A stretch of 64,000 bases of DNA from Floridanema aerugineum (GTDB taxonomy: Bacteria > Cyanobacteriota > Cyanobacteriia > Cyanobacteriales > Aerosakkonemataceae), in contig NZ_JBHFNQ010000052.1 in NCBI RefSeq assembly GCF_041929345.1, positions 62,001-126,000 of the forward strand. The letters run 5' to 3'. A model generated the notes under the pieces. That model did no database searches. It was not told where the DNA came from and worked only from the letters and a program-made list of their open reading frames with translations. The translations under genes were made by a program, and so were the position numbers. How positions within the stretch are numbered: position 1 is the first letter of the stretch; each line of letters opens with the position of its first letter. This document shows, piece after piece, positions 51,894 to 62,500 of this stretch.

Positions 51894-54272
51894 CTATTCA
51901 TTAGCAACTAATTCTTGCATATATTTGAGATAAACATCAGCTTTCTTCACCTGTTCTTTAACTTCGGGAACTAATGAATTAAGCGCTTGAATTAACTTAG
52001 TTTTAGCTTCAATAGAAAGCTGTTGGTCTACTTGCGCTTGTTTTAAACTATTGCGGTAGTTATTCAAGTAAGCATCTAAATCATTAAAAAAGTCATCAAT
52101 CCTTTGCTGAAAATCTTCATCCAAATATTGACTGATTCCGTTTTTAATGTCATTAATTCTTTGGTCAATCAACTTGTTAATCTCATAAATTATTCCTTGC
52201 AAAGAAACAGTGTAAAAATTCTCGGTTTTATGGGGTCTTTTGACTTTCTCGGTAATTTCAAAAGGAACTAACCACAGGAAATGCAAAAACGATCGCTTCG
52301 TCCTGACTACTTCACTGTAACCTTGATCGATCGTCCGAGTATGGCGAATTACTAAAGGTTTATTTAAATCAATATAGTAATCCGAATGAAATCTGAGATT
52401 AGGCAAAGAAAGATTCAAATTAAAATTTTCATTCAATCTTTCCCTAGCTCGTTCTATAATTGGTCTGGTTTGCTCATCTAAGAAATTCATCATTTTTTGC
52501 CGAGCTTCATCAATTACTTGACCAGTATTTTCTTGCACTTTTTCTAATAATAAATCTACTCGGCGCTTGGCATAAGATACAGCTAAGGCGGCGAATTCTT
52601 CCGCTTCCCTTAAAGTAGTAAATTCCATTGAACTCAGTCGCTTCGACTCAGTTGCTACTTCTTGTTTTTGTTGCGATATCCAGTTAGCGAAAATCCTGCC
52701 AGTTGTGCCACCTTTCTGAACAAAATCACCAACTTGTTGCTCGTCTTCCAGCAGATATGTTTCTACACTCAATTTGCCTTCTTGTTGCAACTTTTCTAAA
52801 ATACTATTCAATTGTTCCTGCAAATCACTTTTGATTTGTTCAATTTCTTGTAAACTGTTACGGCAGTTTTCAATGCTATCAATATCTTCATCTAATGCTG
52901 CCACTTCTAAACGCAGTTTATCCCCATCTTCATTAATCGCCCGACTGCGTAATTGTGTATCTTCTAAAAGTTCTAACAACCGACCTTTAGCGATTTTCAA
53001 AGAAGAAGTAATACATCTGGGTGCTGCTTCGGTCATTAAAGCATTGACTGCATTAGTTAAAAAGGCATCAAAGCCAGATTTATTCCACAGTTTTTCGGCT
53101 TTCTTTTTTAGTTGGGCGACTGTAGTTTCTTGTAATTCTTCTTCCCAGTCTAAAGGAAAAACATCTTGAGCTAGCGATCGCGCCGTCTTCAACTGCATCA
53201 CATCCGCACCCGGATTTTGCTGCGCCTCTCCCAAAAAATTAGCCGCAGAAAACGCCCATCTTGCCGAAATTTCAAACACGCGATCGTTCTGTGCCCCTTC
53301 CCCAATCCCGAACTCAGCTGCTACAAATTGACGCACCTGTTCGGGAGTCATATCCCCCTCTTTCCGCTGATCGACCTTATTCACCAAAACATATAAATTA
53401 TCCTTTCCCCGCAATTCAATTACCCGTTCTACATCCTTTTTAATCTCCTCTTCCGCCTTCGTATTTAACTCCGTAAAATTCAGCACAATTAAAATTACCG
53501 AACTCGCCTGTAATTGTTCGGCAACCACATTTACCAGCTTTAAATTTTCCCCCGCTTCATTCGGCCCCGGAGTATCCACAATTACCAATTTACCAGCAAT
53601 ATCTGCTTTTTCTGTAATTCCCGATCGATAAAAAGGAGTGTAAATTCTTGGTACATCCATCAGCGATTGCAAAGGATCGGAAAGCGGATCTAAAACACTA
53701 CAAAGGCGAATAATATCATTCAAAGCCCGTAAACTATTAATAATCGACAACCGACCAGAAATTTTGCTATCAATAGCAATTCCTGTCATTCCCTGAATTT
53801 TTTCCGGCAACTTTGCTAAGTGCGGATATTGCGCCATTCTTTCCTGCACTCGGCTTAAACCTAACTCAGCAATTTTGCGCTGTAAAGCCGAAAAAGTATC
53901 ACGAAAGATATCTTGAATTTGAGGAGTTAAAATTAAAACTGGCTCGGCTAACTGCGGATCGAAAATGATCTCCGTAGGCAAAGTCGTCATTGCTGCATTG
54001 CGACTCGGCAATAATTCTTGACCAACAATAGCGTTAATAATCGTAGATTTACCCGCTTTCATCGGCGCAACTATTGCCATTCTCAACTCCAAATCTGAAA
54101 CATTCCGAGTCGCATCTGCGACTTCGCGTTGAAACTTAGCATACTTTTCACTAGCACTATCCGAACTCAGCGCCGTACTAACACGATGTAATAACGAACT
54201 AACTTGTCCTAACAGACCAACAGCATTTGTTTGCAAGCTCTGCATATTAGCTTTTTGTACGTAAGCAACCAT
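51894..54272 (-). CDS. Dynamin-like GTPase
   Basis: A 792-residue large GTPase; ATG 54272 has GGGGGAG 8 bases upstream. G1 is APMKAGKSTIINAIVGQELL, G2 probably the Thr in NAAMTTLPTE, G3 KLVIVDTPGPNEAGEN, and G4 NLYVLVNKVDQRKEGD. Long helical regions follow (residues 400-600 and 700-790), with a basic, hydrophobic segment LHFLWLVPFEITEKVKR that may contact lipid. Bacterial dynamin-like proteins remodel membranes; in cyanobacteria some act at thylakoids. It lies 18 bases upstream of the two-component genes, so cotranscription is likely. Confidence 0.88.
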   Translation of the reverse strand: MVAYVQKANMQSLQTNAVGLLGQVSSLLHRVSTALSSDSASEKYAKFQREVADATRNVSDLELRMAIVAPMKAGKSTIINAIVGQELLPSRNAAMTTLPTEIIFDPQLAEPVLILTPQIQDIFRDTFSALQRKIAELGLSRVQERMAQYPHLAKLPEKIQGMTGIAIDSKISGRLSIINSLRALNDIIRLCSVLDPLSDPLQSLMDVPRIYTPFYRSGITEKADIAGKLVIVDTPGPNEAGENLKLVNVVAEQLQASSVILIVLNFTELNTKAEEEIKKDVERVIELRGKDNLYVLVNKVDQRKEGDMTPEQVRQFVAAEFGIGEGAQNDRVFEISARWAFSAANFLGEAQQNPGADVMQLKTARSLAQDVFPLDWEEELQETTVAQLKKKAEKLWNKSGFDAFLTNAVNALMTEAAPRCITSSLKIAKGRLLELLEDTQLRSRAINEDGDKLRLEVAALDEDIDSIENCRNSLQEIEQIKSDLQEQLNSILEKLQQEGKLSVETYLLEDEQQVGDFVQKGGTTGRIFANWISQQKQEVATESKRLSSMEFTTLREAEEFAALAVSYAKRRVDLLLEKVQENTGQVIDEARQKMMNFLDEQTRPIIERARERLNENFNLNLSLPNLRFHSDYYIDLNKPLVIRHTRTIDQGYSEVVRTKRSFLHFLWLVPFEITEKVKRPHKTENFYTVSLQGIIYEINKLIDQRINDIKNGISQYLDEDFQQRIDDFFNDLDAYLNNYRNSLKQAQVDQQLSIEAKTKLIQALNSLVPEVKEQVKKADVYLKYMQELVANE

Positions 54273-54556
54273 GAGACTCACTCCCCCGAAAAATGTCTAA
54301 CCGAAAGAAAACGTTCTGATTAAAGTTAGATTTTTTTATTTTGTCTGAAACTCAACTATATCTAAAAAAACTCCTGTTGTTATCATTAGTTGACGATCGT
54401 TTTGCTAAGATGACCCCGAAGAATATTATGTGGATGCAATCTGCCTCTGGCACAAATGAGGTAAGCACTGCGTCTTTCACAAAGACTAGCCTTCTATTAA
54501 CCTAACAATAGAGGTGCGTGCCTGTGATCTCCAGTTGATTTCTCTGTAAAAACACC

Positions 54557-55126
54557 ATGCGTAACCCTATCCTCAATTCCGATCGTTTTTCAGGTGCAAC
54601 ACCAACTTTCAGGAAACTCTTCGTTTCTAGCTTAGTTTTGGGCTTAATTGGTACATTTAGCACTAATCTTGATATTTTGCCATCAACAGCACAGCCAACA
54701 GCACAAACCAAACAAGCTACAAACCCCATTAACCAGAAATTGGTGGGAAGTTGGCAAAGCCGAGTTTCTTCCACTCAGAATCTTACTTTTATTTTTGGGC
54801 CTGATGGTAAATTGTTTATTGTCTTGCCTTCTAGCTCAGACAAAGCTCAAGCTTTACAACTGCGATACCGCGTTGCTTCCACAAGTAGCAAACCCATGCA
54901 ATTGGATTTGACGACAAGTAACAATAAAACTGCACAAACGATTTTTGAGTTTACTTCTGACGGTAAACTGCGAATGGAACTACAAGGCATTGAAGCGGGA
55001 AAACCCAGACCAGCTGCTTTTGGTAAAGGGGCTTTGGTGTTTAATAAAGTTTCTGATAGCACTAATTTGCCTGCTAATGCCCAACTTAGACAAACTGATA
55101 ACCCGAATAACGTCATGCCTAAGTAA
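54557..55126 (+). CDS. Secreted protein of unknown function
   Basis: A 189-residue protein with a signal segment at residues 21-45 (LFVSSLVLGLIGTFSTN, cleavage near TAQP). The mature part contains KLVGSWQSRVSSTQNLTFIF, GPDGKLFIVLPSS, and FTSDGKLRMELQG: a beta-rich lipocalin-like or immunoglobulin-like pattern starting with a VGSWQS motif typical of small bacterial periplasmic domains. No specific family is recognised. The preceding 284-base gap (54273-54556) shows no recognisable element. Confidence 0.65.
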   Translation: MRNPILNSDRFSGATPTFRKLFVSSLVLGLIGTFSTNLDILPSTAQPTAQTKQATNPINQKLVGSWQSRVSSTQNLTFIFGPDGKLFIVLPSSSDKAQALQLRYRVASTSSKPMQLDLTTSNNKTAQTIFEFTSDGKLRMELQGIEAGKPRPAAFGKGALVFNKVSDSTNLPANAQLRQTDNPNNVMPK

Positions 55127-55244
55127 GTTGTCACACTTCATTGCGGGCTCAGGGGGCAAGGGGCTCCAGAAGATAATTAGCTGTTCGCAATAACAGCCAA
55201 AAAATCCTGATTTTGACTGTAAATATGGGAAAGCTTGTCTGCCC

Positions 55245-55277
55245 AGATCCCCGACTTCTTGAAGAAGTCGGGGATCT
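55245..55277. repeat. Perfect hairpin of the AGATCCCCGAC repeat
   Basis: AGATCCCCGACTTCTT, one centre base, then its exact complement. It is the same dispersed hairpin as at 38588-38622. It lies in the gap before the oligopeptide ABC gene. Confidence 0.75.
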
Positions 55278-55347
55278 ACAGTACTTACTACTACAAATTT
55301 CAGCCTTAGCGCTGTTAAGATGTGGTTAATTTTGATGCTTGACTTCC

Positions 55348-57294
55348 ATGACTGACACCGTTCTCGATGTTCGCAACTTGCAAGTTCAGTTCCTGGCCAA
55401 AGGTACAGGTAAAACGCCTGTAGTTACGAAAGCTGTTGATAATATTTCTTTTCAGGTGAAACCAGGGCAAACTCTGGGAATTGTCGGTGAGTCGGGGTCT
55501 GGTAAATCAGTCACTTCCTTAGCTGTCATGGGTTTGGTGCCGAGTCCAAGCAGGGTGTCAGGTGAAATTTGGTTTCAAGATTCAGTGGAAGGTGCCGAAG
55601 CTGTGAATCTGCTGCAATTGCCGGAAAGGAGAAAGCAGCAGTATCGAGGCGGTGAGATTGCCATGATCTTTCAAGAACCGATGAGTTCTTTGAATCCAGT
55701 TTATACTATTGGTTTTCAGATTACAGAAGCAATTCGATTGCACCAAAATGTTTCGCAGGCGCAATCAAGAAGACTGGCGGTTTCTCTGTTACAAGAGGTG
55801 AAGTTGCTTCCTAGTGATGAGGTGTTGCAGCAACGTTTTTTGGAAATTAAAAGACCAGAAAAATTTAATACTCCTGCGGCTGGAGAGTGGGCGGTTGATA
55901 TTAGCGAAAGGGAAATTAATCAGTATATTAATCAGCAGAAATTGGCAATGCTCGATCGCTATCCCCACGAACTTTCCGGGGGTCAAATGCAGCGAGTTAT
56001 GATTGCAATGGCGATTTCTTGCAATCCCAAAGTGTTGATTGCTGATGAACCGACTACTGCTTTAGATGTGACTGTTCAAGCAACTATTTTGGAACTGTTG
56101 CGGGAGTTATGCCGGAGTCGGGGAATGTCGATGATTTTTATTACTCACGACTTGGGCGTAATTGCCGAAATTGCTGATACTGTGGCTGTGATGTATCGGG
56201 GGAAAATAGTTGAGTATGGCCCAGTTTGGCAAATTTTTTCCGAGCCTAAACATCCTTATACCAAAGGTTTGTTAGCCTGTCGCCCCAGTTTGGAGCGCAA
56301 TATGCGCTATCTGCCAACGGTTTCTGATTTTATGGAAGTGGTGGAAACTGCTAATGGGGAATGGAAAATTGCGGAGAAAAGCAAAGATTCAGATGCACAA
56401 ATAGGAGTTTCACCAACTCCATTCCCAGTTTCTCGTCCTCCGTCACCAGTCCATACTTCTGACTCACCAATTTTATCGATCAAAAATCTTCAGGTGGGTT
56501 TTCCGGTGCGGGGAATGTTTGGCAAAACGAAACGCTATATTATGGCTGTAAATGGCATTTCGTTTGATGTTTATAAGAGTGAAACTTTGGGTTTGGTGGG
56601 AGAGTCCGGTTGCGGAAAAACTACTTTAGCCCGGACTTTGTTACGATTAATTGAACCAATAGGCGGTCAAGTTTTCTTTGAAGACCGCGATATTACGAAT
56701 TTGCGTGGTACACCTTTACAAAAGTTGCGCCGGGAGATGCAAATTGTGTTCCAAAATCCCTTTAGTTCTCTCGATCCTCGGATGAAGATTGGGGATGCGG
56801 TAATGGAACCTTTGCGAATTCATGAAATAGGGAAAAATGATAAAGAAAGACGCGATCGCGCCGCTTATCTGTTAGAAAAAGTCGGTCTAAATCCTGACTG
56901 GATGAAGCGTTACCCGCACGAATTTTCTGGGGGACAAAGGCAAAGGATTTGTATTGCTAGGGCTTTGGCTTTAAATCCGAAGTTTATTATTTGTGATGAG
57001 TCTGTTTCGGCTTTGGATGTTTCTGTACAAGCGCAAGTGTTGAATTTGTTAAAGGAAATTCAGCATGAGTTTGGCTTGACTTACATTTTTATTTCCCACG
57101 ATCTGAGTGTGGTCAAGTTTATGAGCGATCGCATCATGGTAATGAATAGCGGCAAAATTGAAGAAATTGATATTGCCGATATCATCTATCGCGAACCGAA
57201 AAAAGAATACACTCGTCAGTTAATTAATTCTATTCCCACAGGCAGTTTGGCAAGAATTAAACAGCGGCAACAACAGCGATCGATCGCAATGTAA
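55348..57294 (+). CDS. Fused oligopeptide/glutathione-type ABC ATPase
   Basis: A 648-residue protein made of two complete DppD/DppF-type ATPases in tandem. The first has Walker A GIVGESGSGKSVTSLAVMGL and signature ELSGGQMQRVMIAMAISCNP. The second has GLVGESGCGKTTLARTLLRL and EFSGGQRQRICIARALALNP. Each ends with the oligopeptide-binding region (FSEPKHPYTKGLLACRPSLE, YREPKKEYTRQLINSIPTG). It drives a peptide importer whose permease and binding protein are not in this window. ATG 55348 is preferred to the TTG at 55339. Confidence 0.93.
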   Translation: MTDTVLDVRNLQVQFLAKGTGKTPVVTKAVDNISFQVKPGQTLGIVGESGSGKSVTSLAVMGLVPSPSRVSGEIWFQDSVEGAEAVNLLQLPERRKQQYRGGEIAMIFQEPMSSLNPVYTIGFQITEAIRLHQNVSQAQSRRLAVSLLQEVKLLPSDEVLQQRFLEIKRPEKFNTPAAGEWAVDISEREINQYINQQKLAMLDRYPHELSGGQMQRVMIAMAISCNPKVLIADEPTTALDVTVQATILELLRELCRSRGMSMIFITHDLGVIAEIADTVAVMYRGKIVEYGPVWQIFSEPKHPYTKGLLACRPSLERNMRYLPTVSDFMEVVETANGEWKIAEKSKDSDAQIGVSPTPFPVSRPPSPVHTSDSPILSIKNLQVGFPVRGMFGKTKRYIMAVNGISFDVYKSETLGLVGESGCGKTTLARTLLRLIEPIGGQVFFEDRDITNLRGTPLQKLRREMQIVFQNPFSSLDPRMKIGDAVMEPLRIHEIGKNDKERRDRAAYLLEKVGLNPDWMKRYPHEFSGGQRQRICIARALALNPKFIICDESVSALDVSVQAQVLNLLKEIQHEFGLTYIFISHDLSVVKFMSDRIMVMNSGKIEEIDIADIIYREPKKEYTRQLINSIPTGSLARIKQRQQQRSIAM

Positions 57295-57310
57295 AGGCAG
57301 AAGGCAGAAG

Positions 57311-57355
57311 AAAGCCTTGTAGAGACGTTGCATGCAACGTCTCTACAAGGCTTTT
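57311..57355. terminator. Bidirectional terminator built on the GTAGAGACGTT palindrome
   Basis: A perfect 44-base palindrome (AAAGCCTTGTAGAGACGTTG, then its complement) with A-run on one side and T-run on the other, between convergent genes. It can end both transcripts. It has the same arms as the palindromes at 21702 and 63274. Confidence 0.75.
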
Positions 57356-57359
57356 TGAA

Positions 57360-58232
57360 CTAGCGAGTTTTCATCCAATCAACACACTTTTCCATCTGCT
57401 TTTGCATGGTTTCTTTGTCAGCATGATAGCGTCTACCATGTCCGGGCAATACCCATTCAAACTGATAATTTGCTAATTTTTCCATTGACTTAATTAGTTC
57501 TGTCCAAGAGTACCAACAATGCTCGCGGAAAGCATATAATTGGTTTAATGTTTCCGACCAAGCTAAGTGATCGCCTGTGAATAAAAAGCTGTTTTTGTAA
57601 AGTAAAACTGTGTGACCTTTGGTGTGTCCGGGAACGGGAATAATTAACAAATCTGGGGCAAATTCAATTGGATCGGTCCCAGAAATTTGAATTTCTACAT
57701 CACGAGTTCCAGTGTTAATTTCATCTTGGTGTAAAATGCGATCGCAACCAAAATGTTCTTGAAACTTTTGATGATCTGCTACATCATCTCTGTGAGTTAA
57801 ATACAAATAACGAATCCCACCCATTGCTTCAAAACGTTTGACAAGGGGCGGCGTAAACCGAGGGGAATCTATTAAGATATTCCCTTCGGGGCGAGTAATG
57901 AAATAACTGGCAGCAGCAAAGGATTTTTCGGAATGATAGCCGCAATGATAAACATTTTCGGCGACTAAAATCGGGAAGGTTTCTTGAACTTCTTTAATAT
58001 CTGTTGGTTTTTCAACTGTGCCAATGGAAGCAGTGGGACAGGACAATAAAGCCTGCATTGCTTTGACTCTTTCGCTGAGATTGGCAGGTTGATGATAAAC
58101 TGCTGATTGTTCTCCTGCTTCATAAAAAACTTCCGGTGCCATCCACCGACAAGTATCGCAGTCAATGCAGGTGCGATCGACATAAAAATCGCCGTTCACA
58201 TTTTCGGAACGACGTTGGTGGAGATGTGCCAT
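57360..58232 (-). CDS. Ferredoxin-like plus metallo-beta-lactamase-fold protein
   Basis: A 290-residue protein. The N-terminus carries a single-cluster ferredoxin pattern: CIDCDTCRWMAPEVFY, then SCPTASIG as the fourth cysteine. The MBL-fold domain (90-270) has THRDDVADHQKF (the HxxxxDH-type motif with an Arg-Asp change), VPGHTKGHTVLLYKNSFLFTG (with GD following) and VLPGHGRRYH. Such fusions are common in cyanobacteria and resemble flavodiiron-like or glyoxalase-II-like hydrolases. The substrate is unknown; an electron-linked reaction is suggested by the cluster. Confidence 0.85.
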   Translation of the reverse strand: MAHLHQRRSENVNGDFYVDRTCIDCDTCRWMAPEVFYEAGEQSAVYHQPANLSERVKAMQALLSCPTASIGTVEKPTDIKEVQETFPILVAENVYHCGYHSEKSFAAASYFITRPEGNILIDSPRFTPPLVKRFEAMGGIRYLYLTHRDDVADHQKFQEHFGCDRILHQDEINTGTRDVEIQISGTDPIEFAPDLLIIPVPGHTKGHTVLLYKNSFLFTGDHLAWSETLNQLYAFREHCWYSWTELIKSMEKLANYQFEWVLPGHGRRYHADKETMQKQMEKCVDWMKTR

Positions 58233-58244
58233 TTTGCAACGTCT

Positions 58245-58997
58245 TTATTTGCGAGAAAAATTGCTCAATAAAGCTTTCCAAGCAAACAGGGGTAAAGCTA
58301 ACATTCGCCGCCAGCGCCAAGGTTCTTGGTAAAGCCGATATAGCCATTCTAGATGATTTTCTCGGAACCACGCGGGGGCACGAGTTTTCGTTCCTGCCCA
58401 AATATCTAAACTACCACCTACACCGATCCAAATTGCTTTAGGACAAAGGTGGCGATGTTTGGCGATCCAAAGTTCTTGGCGTGGTACTCCTAGCCCGACG
58501 AAAATTAAACTTGGTTGTTGTTCTTTTAAGGTTTGGTGTAGTTGTTTTTCTTCTTCAGCTGAGAGATAACCGTTTTGAGTGCCTGCGATCGCCAATTTTG
58601 GACATCTCTCCTGCCACATTTCGGCAGCTTTAGCTGCTACCCCCGGCGCACCACCAAAGAAAAATACAGGCATTGGTTTACTTAATTGTCCCGCATATAA
58701 CAGCAGAGTTTCTGCTAACTCAATTCCTGGACAACGCTTCACTTTTTTACCTTTCAACCACAGGTAAAGGACGACTCCAGAACCATCAGGAATAACTAAA
58801 TCTGCTTGCTTTATAATTTGGGCTAAAGTGGCGTTCTTTTCCGCCTGCATCGTCATTTCTGCATTTAACGTAATGACCTGCCCGCCTACTTGCTGGTGCA
58901 ACTGCGCGATTAGCCAACCTGGGTAATCATCTAATAAGTGTACTGGCAGTCCCAGTACAGAAAAGCTAAGCGTGTTAGTAATGATTTGTTCTTGCAC
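58245..58997 (-). CDS. WecB/TagA/CpsF-family glycosyltransferase
   Basis: A 250-residue GT26 enzyme, 12 bases upstream of the MBL gene in one operon. Diagnostic runs are TLNAEMTMQAEKN, VIPDGSGVVLYLWLKGKKV with the conserved DG, PGIELAETLLLYAG, FFGGAPGVAAKAAEMW, LIFVGLGVPRQELWIAKH and GGSLDIWAGTKTRAP. Members transfer N-acetylmannosamine or a related sugar to a lipid-linked acceptor in surface polysaccharide synthesis. Confidence 0.93.
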   Translation of the reverse strand: MQEQIITNTLSFSVLGLPVHLLDDYPGWLIAQLHQQVGGQVITLNAEMTMQAEKNATLAQIIKQADLVIPDGSGVVLYLWLKGKKVKRCPGIELAETLLLYAGQLSKPMPVFFFGGAPGVAAKAAEMWQERCPKLAIAGTQNGYLSAEEEKQLHQTLKEQQPSLIFVGLGVPRQELWIAKHRHLCPKAIWIGVGGSLDIWAGTKTRAPAWFRENHLEWLYRLYQEPWRWRRMLALPLFAWKALLSNFSRK

Positions 58998-59119
58998 AAA
59001 CTCTCCTCACGTTCTCTATGCAGCATAGTTTACCTTGACGCTGCATTGCTGTGTAGTTCTTCAAAAAATTAAAGTCTGTTTCCGTTACTTCTTCTTCAAT
59101 GTTAATAGTTTAGTGACCT

Positions 59120-59251
59120 TCAGACCGCCTTTTTTACAGAACCATCAGCATAAAGTTCCAAAGGTACTAACTCCACTTTACCGTTAACTTTCACTTTCGA
59201 GTAAACAATTCGCAAAAAAGGAGAATTATTTTTATTGTATTTAGTACACAT
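59120..59251 (-). CDS. Candidate 43-residue protein
   Basis: ATG 59251 has AGGTGA 5 bases upstream. The product starts MCTKYNKNNSPFLRIVYSKV, continues KVNGKVELVPLELYADG and ends SVKKAV: a short basic strand-rich peptide without a membrane helix. I do not recognise it. Evidence is the good ribosome site and the balanced composition. The rest of the 58998-59569 gap shows nothing further. Confidence 0.4.
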   Translation of the reverse strand: MCTKYNKNNSPFLRIVYSKVKVNGKVELVPLELYADGSVKKAV

Positions 59252-59569
59252 ATCGCTCACCTGCTTTTTATTCTCGGTTGAACACTTTAACCATTTCTGG
59301 GGCTTGAATTGTTTTTGTTTCCTACTTATCTTCTACAAAACTGTCCTTTAAGTTACCGGAAATATCAGTTGATTTTTTAGAAAGATTATGCAAAAATTTA
59401 GCAAAATAGATTTAAAAGTATCCGCCCAATCCTTAGTAATTGAAAAACTCGGATAAACTAGTACCAGGAAAAAGGCTAAAAATTAAGCTATACCCATGAA
59501 ATCCGGTGTGCTTCTACTCAATTTAACTTCAAGCCAAGGGGCAAATATTCCGCAAAAATCGCCAAAAAT

Positions 59570-62500
59570 ATGATGAAAAACCAGCTTTCTGAACTGCAAG
59601 CACGCTTAGATTATTACTATCAACAAATTCAGACTGTAATTCTCGATCGGCAAAATCCGATTACAGGTTTACTACCAGCCTCGACAGCCATAAATGCTCA
59701 TGGAGATTATACAGATGCTTGGGTGAGAGACAATGTTTACAGTATTTTGGCGGTTTGGGGATTGGCATTAGGATATCGGAAGTTAAATGATGACTTTGGA
59801 CGTAGTTATGAGTTAGAACAAAGCGTCGTGAAATTGATGCGGGGATTGTTATTTTGCATGATGCGTCAGTCTCACAAAGTCGAAAAATTTAAAGAAACTC
59901 AATCTCCTTTAGATGCTTTACACGCCAAATACAATACCAATACAGGTGATATTGTGGTTGGTGACGATCAGTGGGGACATTTACAGTTAGATGCAACTTC
60001 GCTGTTTCTCCTGATGTTGGCACAAATGACTGCTTCAGGATTACACATTATTTATACACTGGATGAGGTGAATTTTGTCCAGAATTTAGTTTATTATATC
60101 GGGCGGGCTTATCGCACACCAGACTACGGTTTATGGGAAAGAGGTAATAAAATTAATCACGGAAACCCAGAATTAAATGCTAGTTCTGTGGGAATGGCAA
60201 AAGCAGCTTTAGAAGCAATTAATGGGATAAATTTGTTCGGAATTAGGGGAAGTCAAGCTTCGGTAATTCACGTTTTACCAGATGAAATTGCTAGGGCTAG
60301 AATTACTTTAAAGTCGATTTTACCAAGGGAATCTAGCTCAAAGGAAGTGGATGCTGCTTTATTGAGTGTAATTAGTTTTCCGGCGTTTGCGGTTGAGAAC
60401 GAACAGTTAGTGGAACGCACTAAAAAGAAAATTATCGACAAATTAGCAGGTCGTTACGGTTGTAAACGTTTCTTGAGAGATGGACATCAAACAACGATCG
60501 AAGATCATACCCGTTTACATTATGAACCTTGGGAATTAAAGCAGTTTGAAAATATAGAATGTGAATGGCCTTTGTTTTTCACTTATCTATTTTTAGATGG
60601 GTTGTTTCGCGGGGATAAGGAACAGGCGCAAGATTATAAAGAGAAGTTAGAAGGTTTGTTGGTAGAAAGGGAAAGTTTGCGGTTATTACCTGAACTTTAT
60701 TATGTACCAAAGGATAAGATCGAGGCTGAGCGATCGCACCCTAAAACCCAAACTCGCCTACCTAACGAAAATGTTCCCTTAGTTTGGGCGCAAAGTCTGT
60801 ATTATTTAGGACAGTTATTAAATGAAGGGTTAATTGCGATCGGAGATATCGATCCTTTAGGCAGACATTTGTGTAGAGGGAAAGAATCTAAACCTTTAGT
60901 TCAAATTGCCCTTTTAGCAGAAGATGAAGACTTACAAATTAAATTAGCAGATTACGGAATTCCTGCTCAAACACCCCGACAAGTAGAACCAATTCAAGTG
61001 CGCCAAGCAAGTGAATTATCCACAATTTACACGCAAATTGGACGTAATGATAAGTTAAGTTTAACAGGCCGTCCGGTGCGAAGATTACGGAGTTTAACTA
61101 CTTCGAGAATTTTCCGAGTTCGCGGAGAAACAATCGTTTTCTTACCCGCATCTTTGGATAAACAACAGTTTTACTTGACCTTAGATTACCATTTTCTACT
61201 AGATCAAATTAGAAGCGAATTAGCTTATATTCAGCGCAACTGGATGGAGTTGGGAAGACCAACAATGACTTTGCTGTTAACTCATTCCATGCTGGAAACG
61301 GGAAGTGAAGCATTGTTGGCATTAATGCAAGAACTCAATTCTGGTTATTGCAATGGTGTGCAGATTAAATTGGGCAATTTGCAACAATTTCTGCAAACAT
61401 CTGCTAAAGAAAGAATTGATTTTATCCATGATTTTGAATTCACTCAATCTCCGGTTCAAAATACAGCATCAGTTAAGTATTACTTGATTTACAACCCGGA
61501 AAAAAACTGGCCTTTGGGTCATACTCAGGAATTCAAGTTAGAGTATGAAACTGATACCAGATTTCTGATTAATTGTTTGCGAGATTCGCAAAATATTTAC
61601 GAACAAGTTGAGTTACTGCAAACATTAACTCGGTTGAAAAGTGTAAATTTTGACACTGGTTTAGGAGGGCCAAAACATCCAGTCACCGTAGCAGATTTAC
61701 TCAATGAAATTTACGAAAAAGCAGTCAGAGGTGTAGCGGATAAAACATTTAACCAGTCATCAATTCACTGGACGGTAATTCGTCGCGCCGCAGGTTTAAG
61801 GGGAATGGTGGATATTGGGTTATCGGATGCAGTGACAGATATTTTAGTACGACAAAAACAGATTTCTGTGGGTAAAGCTTATAGTGAAGCTTCCTTAATT
61901 ACTCGACCAATGTCGCATCATGAAATTGACGAAAAGATTAAAGAGTTTTGTGGGGAAGATATTCGCGATCGCGTTCTCACCCAAGAAATTTTAATCTATA
62001 TTGGTTTATTAATCAAGTCAGAACCAGACTTGTTTAACGGTTTGCTAACCTTAAGAGTTGGGTATTTAATTCTGTTAATCACCAGCGAATTAGCACAGGA
62101 ATTAAAAATTACCCAAGACGAAGCGCACGAATATTTAATGACATTAAGCCCCTTTGAAGTAAAAAGCCGTGTGCGTGAAGTAATTGCTGGTTATGAAGGC
62201 ATGAATCAGTTGTTACGACAACAAGAATCTTTGCACGTCAAACAATCAGAAACAGATATTGAATGGGTTGTACTTCCTGAAAAAGAAGAAGAATCACAAA
62301 CTGATAAATGGTTGCAGAAACGCCAAAGAGATGGCGCTTTAAACCGAGTTCCAAAAGATTTTTATCCTCGCGTTTGGCAATTGTTGAAACATTGCAAAGG
62401 TTTAGTAATTGGGGATAAATTGGAGAGACGCAACCGTTTAGATAGTGAATGGTTGCTAGCAGAAATGACTCCGGGAGAAAAGAACTTTGCTTTGCAAATT

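Noticed and set aside
54502..55193. Other frames over the secreted protein gene at 54557
   Set aside because: Shadows in alternative phases; only the chosen frame has a signal peptide and a continuous domain pattern.
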